A DNA stretch of 64,000 bases from Corydoras sp. C115 (Eukaryota; Chordata; Actinopteri; Siluriformes; Callichthyidae). The notes under the pieces were generated by a model. It was not told the origin of the DNA. It did no database searches and saw nothing but the letters and a program-made list of their open reading frames with translations. Positions 33,530-43,824 of the stretch are shown here, piece after piece; positions within the stretch are counted from its first letter, which is position 1, and every line of letters starts with the position of its first letter. A program made the translations under genes and the position numbers. Location of the stretch: NCBI GenBank assembly GCA_019802505.1, contig JAFMOC010000446.1, positions 1 through 64,000 of the forward strand. The letters are read 5' to 3'.

Positions 33530-33616
33530 TATTTTTTTAATCTATGGCACCTTTTTGGGATTTTTTTATTGTTTTTTTTGTGGTTTGTTTTGTTGTTTTT
33601 TTGATTTGTGGAATTG

Positions 33617-33647
<31 letters not shown>

Positions 33648-33950
33648 TTGTTTTTTTAATCTGTAGAATTGTATGCTTTTTTTGTTTTTTTGTTTGTTTT
33701 GTTTGTTTTTTTTGTTTGTTTTGTTTTTTTAATCTGTGGAATTGTTTCTTTGTTTTTTGTTTTGTTTTTTTTGTTTTTTTAATCTGTGGAATTACGTTTT
33801 TTTTTCTTTTTTTTAGGTTTCTTTTTTTTTTTTTTTTTTTTTTTTTGTTTTGTTTTGTTTTGTTGTTTTTTTAATCTGTAGAATTGTGGGGTTTTTTTTT
33901 TTTTTTTTTTTTTTTTGTTTTTTTTGGTTTGGTTTAGTTTTTTTTTCAAA
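33530..33950. repeat. T-rich tandem repeat (TTTTTTTAATCTGTGGAATTG)
   Basis: The phrase TTTTTAATCTGTGGAATTG recurs several times between T runs, like the T-rich 3' UTR of copy 1. Confidence 0.8.
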
Positions 33951-34215
33951 AAGCCAAATAATTGGACAGAATAAATGTACTAATTAAAACGCTGTGTATA
34001 TATTTTTGCCCTTTTTTTGTATGTAATTTTTTCCAGCATGATTTTTTTCATGTCTGAATTCTATCATCATGATAAAGACGTCTGTATATAATATATATAA
34101 ATATAAATGTTAAATATTAAATATTTTCAAAACTATCTTTGTATTAGTGAGATTTTTACTCAAGTTTAAAGGTTTCCACCTAACAAGCGTGTGTGTCACT
34201 ATCAAAAAAATAAAA
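33951..34215 (+). other. 3' end of tollip copy 2 with poly(A) signal
   Basis: AATAAA at 33970-33975. ATCATGATAAAGACGTCTGT and AATATATATAAATATAAATG align with the 3' end of copy 1 (ATCACGACAAAGACACCTGT). This flank is duplicated near 40.72 and 41.58 kb. Confidence 0.6.
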
Positions 34216-36165
34216 CAGAAAGAAGAACCAGAAACAAACTATAAAAAATAAAACAAACAAAAAAAGAAAATGGGGGAAAAAACTGAAATAAACAACAGAA
34301 AAAAGAATCTGAAAATAAAATAACAAACAAACAAATAAAACAGAAAAAAAAGAACCATAAAATAAAATTTAAAAAAATGAACCAGAAAAATAAATAACAG
34401 AAAAAAAACTATTTAAAAAAATAAAACTAAGAAAAAACTGAAAAAAAAAAGAACCAGAAAATAAAACATCAAAAAAAGAAAAACAGAAAATAAATAAAAA
34501 AAGAACCAGAAAATAAAATAACAGAAATAAAAGAACCAGAAAAAAAACTATAAAAAAAATAATAAAACTAAGAAAAATAATTAAAATAAAATAAAATAAA
34601 AAACAGAAATAAACACCATAAAATAAAACAAACAACTAGAAAAAAGAACCAGAAACCAAAAACTGAAAAAAAAAAAAAAAAAAAAAACTAGAAAATAAAA
34701 CAACAAAAAAGAACCAAAAAAAATAAAAGAAAGAAAAAGAGCCAGAAAAAAAACTATAAAAAAAATAAAACAAGGAAAAAACTGAAAAAAGAACCAGAAA
34801 ATAATAATAAAAAAAAACCCCAGAAAATAAATAAAAAAAAGAACCAGAAAAAAAAAAAAAAAAAAAAAAAAAGAACCAGAAAACAAATAAAAAAAAGAAC
34901 AAGAAAATAAAACAACAAAAAAAGGAAAACAGGAAATAAATAAAAAAAAGAACCAGTACATAAAATAACAGAAGTAAAAGAACCAGAAAAAAAACTTAAA
35001 AAAAAATAAAACAAAGAAAAATAAAATAAAATAAAATAAAATAAAATGAAAAAAAAAACACCATAAAAACACCATAAAATAAAAAAAACAACCAGATAAA
35101 AGAACCAGAAACCAAAAACTGAAGAAAAAAAAAACTAGAAAATAAAACAACAAAAAAGAACCAGAAAAAAAATAACAGAAAAAATGAATCTGAAAAAAAA
35201 ACTGAAAAAGAACCAAAAAAGAAAACAACAAAAAGAAAAAGAACCAGAAAATAAAATAACAGAAAAATAAGAACCAGAAAAAAAACTATAAAAAAAGAAA
35301 TAAAACAAAGAAAAAAACTGAAAACAAGAACCAGAAAATAAAACAACTAAAAAAAAAGAACCAGAAAACAAACAAAAAAGAACCAGAAAATGAAAATAAA
35401 ATAAAATAAAAAACAGAAATAAACACCAGAAAATAAAATAAATAAAAAATAAAACAACAAAAAAGAACCAGAAAATAAAATAACAGAAATAAAAGAACCA
35501 GAAAAAAACTATAAAAAAAATAAAACAAAGAATTTTTTTTAAATAAAATAAAATAAAAAAAAACAGAAATAAACACCAGAAAATAAAAAAAAACAACCAG
35601 AAAAAAAGAACCAGAAACAAAAAACTGAAGAAAAAAAAATAGAAAATAAAACAACAAAAAAGAACCAGAAAAAATAACAGAAAAAATGAGTCTGAAAAAA
35701 ACTGAAAAAGAACCAAAAAATAAAACAACAAAAAGAAAAAGAACCAGAAAAAAACTATTAAAAAAATAAAACAAAGAAAAAACTGAAAAAAGAACCAGAA
35801 AATAAATTTTAAAAAAGAACCAGAAAATAAAAAAACTGAAAAAAAAAAGAACCAGAAAACAAATAAAAAAAGAACCAGAAAATAAAATAACAGAAATAAA
35901 AGGACCAGAAAACAACTATAAAAAAATAAAAAAAAATAAAAAATAAAATGAAAAAAAAAAAAAAATAATAAAAAACAGAAAAAAACACCAGAAAATAAAA
36001 ATAAATAAAAAATAAAACAACAAAAAAGAATCAGAAAAAACAAAACAAAAAAAATAAAACCAAGAAAAAAGAGAATGAAAATAAAATTAAAAAATAAATC
36101 AAACAAAAATAAAAAACCCAGAAAAATGGAAGAAGATAAAAGAACCAGAAACAAAAAAAAACTGT
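34216..36165. repeat. A-rich tandem repeat (AAAAGAACCAGAAAATAAAACA)
   Basis: Nearly 2 kb of imperfect 20-40 bp units on the plus strand with words AAGAACCAGAAA, ATAAAACAAC and AATAAACACCA. Very strong strand asymmetry (A with almost no T). Minus-strand Phe-rich frames are artefacts. Confidence 0.93.
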
Positions 36166-36399
36166 AGTCCATCTGTGTTCTTTGTTGTTGTTGGTTCTCT
36201 GTTGGTTCTTTTTTGGTTCTCTGTTGGTTCTCTGTTGGTTCTTTGTTGATCAGCACCATCACAGAACAGAACAGGTCTCATTTGGGTGGAGGATTGTTTA
36301 TTGTCCGTTCTGCAGTGACACTGATGTGGTGAGGGGGTTTTAGTGAAACTGCTGGGATAGGACCAAATAATGATGTGATTGGACGATTGGCGCCCCGTC
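36166..36399. other. Short intergenic stretch with TTGGTTCTCTG repeats
   Basis: TCTGTTGGTTCTTTGTTG words (36185-36250) are the reverse partner of the A-rich repeat. Nothing else recognised. Confidence 0.6.
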
Positions 36400-37170
36400 A
36401 GAGGTGTATCAGTGATAGATTGCCCCCCTGTCCTGGGTGTATCTGCCCAGCGCCCCGGAACGTTCTCCCCTGGATGGGCATGGAGAACACATCCAACCCC
36501 CCCCCCCCCAATGCTGCCACCCCCCCCCACCCCACAACCCTAATAGTGGATTAATCAGAAGATAACGAAGGAATGTCCGAAAATATGAAGACGCTGCTAA
36601 AAGAACCCTCTGCTTATTAGAACAGTCTTAATGGCTTAGTGCTTTAGCATGTTCTCCTCTCAGCGCTGGGGATCCAGGTTCGAGTCCCAATCTGGGTGGA
36701 GTTTCCATGTTCTCCCCGTGTCCGCGTGGGTTTCCTCCGGGTTCTCCGGTTTCCTCCCACAGTCCAAAAACATGGATTCAAGGTGAATTGAAATCTCCAA
36801 ATTGCCCCATATAGAGTGTGTTTGTGTGAGTGAGTGTGTGTCCAGTGATAGATTGCCCCCCTGTCCTGGGTGTATCTGCCCAGCGCCCGAAACGTTCTCC
36901 CCTGGATGGGCATAGGGTCCATGTGGGTTTCCTCCGGGTTCACCGGTTTCTTCCCACAGTCCAAAAACATGGATCAAGTTCAATTGAATTCTCCAAATTG
37001 CCCCATATAGAGTGTGTCTGTGTGAGTGAGTGTGTGTCCAGTGAAAGACTGCTGTCCTGTCCTGGGTGTATCTGCCCAGCGCCCGAAACGTTCTCCCCTG
37101 GATGGACATGGGGACCCCCCCCCCCCCTGCGACCCTAATAGAGGATAAAGCGTAAGATAATGGATGGATG
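36400..37170 (+). repeat. V-SINE tail fragment and composite V-SINE pair
   Basis: A tail-only fragment (36400-36560) precedes a composite with one head (GGCTTAGTGCTTTAGCATG near 36632), two centre/tail segments and a final AGGATAAAGCGTAAGATAATGG. Confidence 0.85.
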
Positions 37171-37670
37171 GATATATAAACAATACATAACTAATATTTC
37201 TTTACTAATTGCTTTATTTGATGGTGTAATTAATGATGACAGCATTTAAAGGTGTTGCAGCATTTTAATAATTAAAATCTGCAGTTTAAATCTACACGCT
37301 GTGCAGTTTCCAGCCGCAGGCTGCAGTGTTGGCTGATTGCCACTAGATGTCGCCAGATCCTCTTTGATCCTCGTAAACTTTTTTTACGCACCATCAGGAT
37401 TAAGCTCCTAAAGCTTGCGTCATCCACCAATCATCACCTGACAGATGGGTCAGGGGGCGTGGCCAAACAGATCTAACAATGAAGAGACAGACCAATCACA
37501 GACAAGAGAGAATTCTTTAACTGAGGAACCAGCTGAAGTGATGAATGAATGAATGAATGAATGAATGAATGAGGAGGAACCAGACGGATGATGCTCTCTC
37601 TGACGGAACCCCGCTGCAGCTTTGAGAACACGGTGAGAACTGGAGATTTATTTGTACATTTTGAGCTGAG
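37171..37670. other. Intergenic sequence, no gene recognised
   Basis: Unique DNA with an ATGA microsatellite (37540-37571). CCACTAGATGTCGCC (37340-37354) fits the CTCF consensus at 14 of 15 positions. No exon seen. Confidence 0.5.
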
Positions 37671-38255
37671 CGGCACGGTGTTTAGCATGTTCTCCTCTCA
37701 GCGCTGGGGATTCCCGGTTCGAATCCCAATCTGGGTGGAGTTTCCATGTTCTCCCCATGTCCGCGTGGTTTCCTCCGGGTTCTCCTGTTTCCGCCCCCAG
37801 TCCAAAAACATGGATTCAAGGTGAATTTAATGCTCTAAATTGCCCTATATGAAGTGTGTTTGGCTGTGTGAGTGAGTGTGTGCCCAGTGGTGGCTTGGTG
37901 TCCTTCCTGGGTGTATCTGCCCAGCGCCCCAAACGTTTCCCCCTGGGTGGGCATGGGTAGATGTATGTGTTCCCCATGCCCATCCAGTGGAGAACGTTTT
38001 GAGCGCTGGGCAGATACACCCAGGACAGGGGGGCAATCTGTCATTGGGCACAAACACACCATATAGGGGCAATTTAGAGCGTTCAACTCACTTTAAAGCC
38101 ATGTTTTTGGACTGTGTGAGGAAACCAGGGCGTCCCAAGGAAACCCACGCGGACGCGGAAAGAACATGCAAACTTCACCCAGATCGGGATTTGAACCTGG
38201 ATCCCCTACGCTGAGAGGAGAACATGCTAAACCACGAAGCCACCATGCGGCCCAA
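37671..38255. repeat. Two V-SINEs, head-on (plus then minus)
   Basis: A plus-strand copy (37671-37965) meets a minus-strand copy (37970-38255) tail to tail, so the pair forms an imperfect inverted repeat. Confidence 0.85.
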
Positions 38256-38600
38256 TTAATTACATATAAATTTTGAAGTATATTAATTATATACAGCTAA
38301 AGCCCCGAAAAGCAAGTTCTTTTCGATCCCTTTGAGCTCACAAACTTATTATAAAAAAAATATTTTTAATGAACGCATTGCTGAACCTTGTTTTTTTTTT
38401 ATTATAGTGTGTTTGTAAGTGTTTTATTAAAGAAAAAAGTTATATTTGTGCTGGACCGCGTGGGTTCTGCTTGATTTGTTTACAATTGTTCACATATTAT
38501 ACGTTATATTTCAGTTGTGTGTCCGTTGTGGGTTTATAATGATAAAAAAAGAAGCAAATGATAAAGAAGTTACCGTCTTTTCCTGTATTTACACTTCATT
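38256..38600. other. AT-rich intergenic sequence, nothing recognised
   Basis: TGTTTGTAAGTGTTTTATTAAAG near 38408 recurs near 43372, showing local segmental duplication. No coding signal. Confidence 0.55.
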
Positions 38601-39840
38601 TCATTATTGACCGACAGAGGGCGCTGTTTTACAGAAGCGGTTCTGAACGTCTCTGTGATTGGTTTCATTACTGACCGACAGAGGGCGCTGTCTCTCAAAG
38701 GCTCTTCTGAACGTCTCTCTGTGATTCATTTCATTACTGTCCGACAGAGGGCGCTGTGTCAAAAAAGCTCTTCTGAACGTCTCTCTGGGATTCATTTCAT
38801 TACTGACCGACAGAGGGCGCTGTTTTACAGAAACTCTTCTGAACGTCTCTCTGATTCATTTAATTACTGACCGACAGAGGGCGCTGTGTCAAAAAAGCTC
38901 TTCTGAACGTCTCTCTGGGATTCATTTCATTACTGACCGACAGAGGGCGCTGTTTTACAGAAGCTCTTATGAACGTCTCTCTGTGATTCATTTCATTACT
39001 GTCCGACAGAAGGCGCTGTTTAGCAGAGGCTCTTATGAACTCTCTGTGATTCATTTCATTACTGACCGACAGAGGGTGCTGTTTTACAGAGGCTCTTATG
39101 AACTTCTCTCTGTGATTCATTTCATTACTGACCGACAGAGGGCGCTGTTTTACAGAAACTCTTCTGAACGTCTCTCTGTGATTCATTTCATTACTGACCG
39201 ACAGAGGGCGCTGTTTTACAGAAACTCTTCTGAACGTCTCTCTGTGATTCATTTCATTACTGACCGACAGAGGGCGCTGTGTCACAAAAGCTCTTCTGAC
39301 CGTCTGTCTGTGATTCGTTTCATTACTGACCGACAGAGGACGCTGTTTTACAGAAACTCTTCTGAACGTCTCTCTGTGATTCATTTCATTACTGTCCGAC
39401 AGAAGGCGCTGTTTAGCAGAGGCTCTTATGAACTCTCTGTGATTCATTTCATTACTGACCGACAGAGGGTGCTGTTTTACAGAGGCTCTTATGAACTTCT
39501 CTCTGTGATTCATTTCATTACTGACCGACAGAGGGCGCTGTGTCAAAAAAGCTCTTCTGAACGTCTCTCTGGGATTCATTTCATTACTGACCGACAGAGG
39601 GCGCTGTTTTACAGAAACTCTTCTGAACGTCTCTCTGTGATTCATTTCAATACTGACCGACAGAGGGCGCTGTTTTATAAAAGCTGTTCTGAATGTCTCT
39701 CTGTTCATTTCAATACTGACCGACAGAGGGCGCTGTTTAACAAAAGCTCTTCGGAACGTCTCTCTCTGATTCATTTCATTACTGACCGACAGAGGGCGCT
39801 GTTTTACAGAAACTCTTCTGAACGTCTCTCTGGTTCGTCA
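38601..39840 (+). repeat. 66-bp minisatellite with a CTCF-like motif in every unit (about 19 units)
   Basis: The unit reads TTCATTTCATTACTGACCGA, CAGAGGGCGCTGTTTTACAG, AAACTCTTCTGAACGTCTCT and CTGTGA. Each unit contains CCGACAGAGGGCGCT or a variant; the first is at 38611-38625. Against CTCF consensus CCASYAGRKGGCRSY this fits at 13 of 15 positions, with the AGRKGGCRSY core exact in about 14 of 19 units. All motifs point the same way (+). The 66-bp period keeps frames of about 300 codons open on both strands; these are artefacts. Confidence 0.92.
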
Positions 39841-40114
39841 GTGCTTCATTTCATGGCGTAGGTGTAGTAACTCCAGCCCGCCAGCAGAGGGCCGTCCTGC
39901 TCCAGCACAGAGGAGCATGACCGTGATGACGATTGGAAGGACCCCATGCGGCCACAAAAGGTACAGCCTCCTCCAACAGAACAATTCCAGAACAATTCCT
40001 CTGTTAAAGAATGCAGACGATCAAGTTCTAAAATAACGAAGTACCTGCAGAAATAACAACCTACAGACAATGAGACAATAAACACTTAGAGCAATAAACA
40101 CAACATGGCGTACA

Positions 40115-40197
<83 letters not shown>

Positions 40198-40221
40198 ATT
40201 TAGTATGTTATTATTAAAAAA
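39841..40221. other. Intergenic sequence with a (GT)n tract
   Basis: GT dinucleotides fill about 40117-40192. The preceding unique stretch shows no recognisable exon. Confidence 0.7.
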
Positions 40222-40565
40222 GGGCGGCACGGTGGTTTAGTGGTTGGCATGTCCTCAGCACTAGGGATTCCCGGTTCGAATCCCCATCTGGGTGGAGTTT
40301 GCATGTTCTCCCCGTGTCTGCGTGGGTTTCCTCCGGGTTCTCCGGTTTTCCTCCCACAGTCCAAAAACATGGATCAAGTCAATTGGGTTCTCCAAATTGC
40401 CCCATATAGAGTGTGACTGTGTGAGTGAGTGTGTGCCCAGTGATGGATTGGCACCCTGTCCTGGGTGTATCTGCCCAGCGCCCGAGACGTTCTCCCCAGG
40501 ATGGGCATGGGGAACCCCCCCCCCACCCCGCGACCCTAATAGAGGATAAAGCGGAAGATAATGGA
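40222..40565 (+). mobile_element. V-SINE, near full length
   Basis: Head GGCGGCACGGTGGTTTAGTGG, V-SINE centre, and tail CCTAATAGAGGATAAAGCGG then AAGATAATGGATG. Confidence 0.9.
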
Positions 40566-40717
40566 TGAATTATTAAAAAAGAAAACTAAGGTTAAAAACG
40601 AAGCTGAAATCTAATGGGAACAGAGACGGTTCTCTGATAGGGGATCATGTTCCGGAATAGACAGAAAATATTAATAGAGTTTTATTAAAGTTTAAATTTA
40701 AGTCTTAATATAGATCT

Positions 40718-40785
40718 ATATAATCATGATAAAGACTTCTGTATGTTATTTATTAATTTTTAAATATATATATATATATATATCC
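40718..40785 (+). other. Duplicated fragment of a tollip 3' end
   Basis: ATAATCATGATAAAGACTTCTG then TATGTTATTTATTAATTTTT matches the copy 2 3' UTR at about 34066-34110. A (TA)n tract follows. The fragment is cut off from its continuation (41575 onward) by two SINEs. Confidence 0.6.
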
Positions 40786-41530
40786 ATCCATTATCTTCCG
40801 CTTTATCCTCTATTAGGGTTGCTGGGGGAGGAGGGGGGGGGTTCCCCATGCCCATCTCCATCCAGGGGAGAAGGTTTCGGGCGCTGGGCAGATACAACCA
40901 GGACAGGGGGGCAATCTATCGCTGGGCATAAACTCACTCACACACACACACACACACACACACTATACCACTCTATATGGGGCAATTTGGAGCATTCAAT
41001 TCACCTGGATCCATGTTTTTGGACTGTGAGAGGGAACCGGAGAACCCGGAGGAAACCCACGCGGACACGGAGAGAACATGGAAACTCCACCCAGATTGGG
41101 ATTCGAACCGAAAATCCCTACAGCTGAGAGGAGAACATGCCAAACACTAAGCCACCGTGCCGCCATTTATATATATATATATATATATATATTTCATTCA
41201 TCCATTATCTTCTGCTTTATCCTCTATTAGGGTCGCGGGGGGGTTCCCCATGCCCATCCAGGGGAGAACGTCTCGGGCGCTGGGCAGAAACACCCAGGAC
41301 AGGGGGGCAATCTATCACTGGACACATTCATACACACAAACACACTCTATATGGGGCAATTTGGAGCATTCAATTCACCTGGATCCATGTTTTTGGACTG
41401 TGGGAGGAAGCCGGAGAACCCGGAGGAAACCCACGCGGACACGGGGAGAACATGGAAACTCCACCCAGATTGGAATTCGAACCGGGAATCCCCAGCGCTG
41501 AGAGGAGAACATGCTAAACCACCAAGTCTA
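40786..41530 (-). repeat. Two V-SINEs, minus orientation
   Basis: Copies at about 40786-41165 and 41195-41530, each starting with CCATTATCTTC and ending in reversed heads (CACTAAGCCACCGTGCCGCC). A (TA)n tract separates them. Confidence 0.87.
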
Positions 41531-41574
41531 AACATGCTAAACCACCATAAATTTTTATTATAATAAAAATATAA

Positions 41575-41996
41575 TAAATAAAAATCTCACTAATACAAAG
41601 AGTTTTGTAAATATTTAAGTTTAAAGGTTTCCTATTTAACAAGAGTGTGTGTCACTACCAAAAATATAAAACAGTGAAAAAATAATAAAAAAAAAACATA
41701 AAAAAAGAACCAAAAAAATTAAATAAATAAATGAAAAAACAAACAAAAAAAAACGGCAATAAACACCAGAATATAAAACGACAGAAAAAGAACTTAATGT
41801 AGATCTTTATTTAGATCTTTTTACATTAGTCGTCTCAAAGCAGCTGTACAGAGTTCTAAGCTTAAAGGACGAGATCACGTGGTTTGTGTTTTTATTAAAG
41901 CAATCAGACTCTCGAGGTTGTGGATTATCGTGAATAAATCACGTAAAGAGGTGGCGCTGTTCTCCACTACACACCGGGACTAAGAACACCTCTTTA
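41575..41996. other. Duplicated 3' flank of copy 2 with a micro-inversion
   Basis: AAATCTCACTAATACAAAG (41580-41600) is the reverse complement of CTTTGTATTAGTGAGATTT at about 34137. The adjoining GTTTAAAGGTTTCCTATTTA then GTGTGTGTCACTACC matches 34164-34205 in direct orientation. An A-rich tract with AAGAACCA and AATAAACACCAGA words follows, as it does after copy 2. Confidence 0.6.
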
Positions 41997-43330
41997 TGGG
42001 CTTTATTCAGATTAATGCCACGCCCTCTGAACTTACTGTTTTATTATAAAACTGGTCGTTTCACTCCTTAAATCTGATTGGCTGAGCCATGTGACATCAT
42101 CAACAATACCCCCCCCCCTCTGAGCTTCACATTGGTATCAGTGTGTGATAACGTATTGTATATTTTCCCCGTGTTTTTTTTTATTTTATAAACTGTGTTC
42201 TGCAATTTATCCACTAGAGGGCAGTGTGTTGATGTGATGGTTAGAAAAACCGGAATCCTGTTACTCAGCGATCAGTGTTCGCTTTATAAACCGGACTAGA
42301 TTACGATGTGGAGGATCAGATTATTAACGATTTCCCGTTATTTATTCGCTATAAAGCCACGCCCCCTCAGACCTTATTGCTTTATTAGAAAACATGTCGT
42401 TTCCCTCCTTAAATCTGATTGGCCGAGCCGTTTATAAACAATAACACCCCCCTCTGAGCTTCACATTGGTATCAGTGTGTGATAACGTATTGTATATTTT
42501 CCCCGTGTTTTTTTTTATTTTATAAACTGTGTTCTGCAATTTATCCACTAGAGGGCAGTGTTTTGATTTGATGGTTAGAGAAACCGGAATCCTGTTACTC
42601 AGCGATCAGTGTTCGCTTTATAAACCGGACTAGATTACAATGTGGAGGATCAGATTATTAACGATTTCCCGTTATTTATTCGCTATAAAGCCACGCCCCC
42701 TCAGACCTTATTGCTTTATTAGAAAACATGTCGTTCCGCTCCTTAAATCTGATTGGCCGAGTCGTTTATTAACAATAACACCCCCCTCTGAGCTTCACAT
42801 TGGTATCAGTGTGGGATATACAATACATAATTTTCCTGCTGTTTTTTTTTTTTTTTTATAAACTGTGTTCTGTAATTTATCCACTAGAGGGCGGTGTTTT
42901 GATTTGATGGTTAGAGAAACCGGAATCCTGTTACTCAGCGATCAGTGTTCGCTTTATAAACCGGACTAGATTACGATGCGGAAGATCAGATTATTAACGA
43001 TTTTGCGTTCCCGTTATTTATTCACTATAAAGCCACGCCCCCTCAGACCTTATTGCTTTATTAGAAAACGTGTTGTTCTGCTCCTTAAATCTGATTGGCC
43101 GAGTCATTTAACAATAACACCCCCCTCTGAGCTTCACATTCATATCAGTGTGTGATATACAATACGTTATTTTCCCCGTTTTTTTTTTTATTTTATTATT
43201 TTTTTAATAAACTGTGTTCTGTAATTTAACCACCAGAGGGCAGTGTTTTGATTTGATGGTTAGAGAAACCGGAATCCTGTTACTCAGCGATGGGCGTTCA
43301 CTTTAAAAACACGGCAGATCAGATTATTAA
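41997..43330 (+). repeat. Tandem repeat, about 335 bp, four units, each with a perfect CTCF consensus
   Basis: Units begin near 42016, 42348, 42682 and 43024 (GCTATAAAGCCACGCCCCCTC). Each contains CCACTAGAGGGCAGT or an equivalent at 42211-42225, 42545-42559, 42881-42895 and 43230-43244, all perfect fits to CCASYAGRKGGCRSY on the plus strand. The array lies just upstream of the copy 3 promoter. Confidence 0.9.
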
Positions 43331-43432
43331 CGATTTTGTTTTTAATTAACGCATTTTTTTTATTATAGGGTGTTTGTAAGTGTTTTATTAAAGCAATAAG
43401 ACTCTCGAGGGTGTGTGTTATTGGGAATAAAT

Positions 43433-43434
<2 letters not shown>

Positions 43435-43467
<33 letters not shown>

Positions 43468-43468
43468 A
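43435..43468. repeat. (GT)n microsatellite
   Basis: About 15 GT dinucleotides. Confidence 0.95.
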
Positions 43469-43589
43469 AAACTTTGTGTACAAATTGATATAATGGTTAT
43501 TGTGATTCGGGTTCCGTAAAAAAAAACAAAAAAACAACAAAAACAACAGCAGCAGGGTGTTCCTGATGTTCTCCTCTTTGTTTCCCCGG

Positions 43590-43803
43590 CGACATGCCGT
43601 TCCGTCCCGTCCTGAGTGACATCACTCTCAGAGGTGTGAAGGGCCGGGTGGCACTCGCAGAACTGGTCCTCCTCGCGGCGGCACACCTCCCGAACGCTGT
43701 CATCAGAACAGATTTAAGGAGAACCCGTCGGGGACGGAGCCGCAAACCGCACCGGACACACGAGCCGAGGACGTCCCGCCAAGAAGGTCCCGCCGGAACG
43801 ACG
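43590..43803 (+). promoter_or_regulatory. Promoter of tollip copy 3 (duplicated alternative promoter)
   Basis: GACATCACTCTCAGAGGTGTG and GGGCCGGGTGGCACTCGCAG align with the region upstream of copy 2. GAACTGGTCC (43660-43669) and ATTTAAGG (43712-43719) take the places of GAACCGGTCC and TTTAAAAG in copy 1. The start codon is about 90 bases after the TATA-like word. The frame stays open upstream to 43594, but that extension is promoter sequence by homology. Confidence 0.58.
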
Positions 43804-43824
43804 ATGGTAACGCTGCGCAAGATG
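43804..43824 (+). CDS. tollip copy 3, exon 1 (MVTLRKM)
   Basis: Seven codons, donor ATG|GTACGT, phase 0, matching MVPPKNM/V of the other copies in length, position and donor. Start chosen by homology. Confidence 0.6.

Noticed and set aside
38601..39840. CRISPR-like array because of regular repeats and spacers
   Set aside because: The 'spacers' are themselves repeats and the genome is vertebrate.
38860..39861. Frames of about 300 codons on both strands (ITDRQRALFYRNSSERLS; NHRETFRRAF)
   Set aside because: The 66-bp period divides by three; both strands are open at once and share the same unit, the signature of a satellite.
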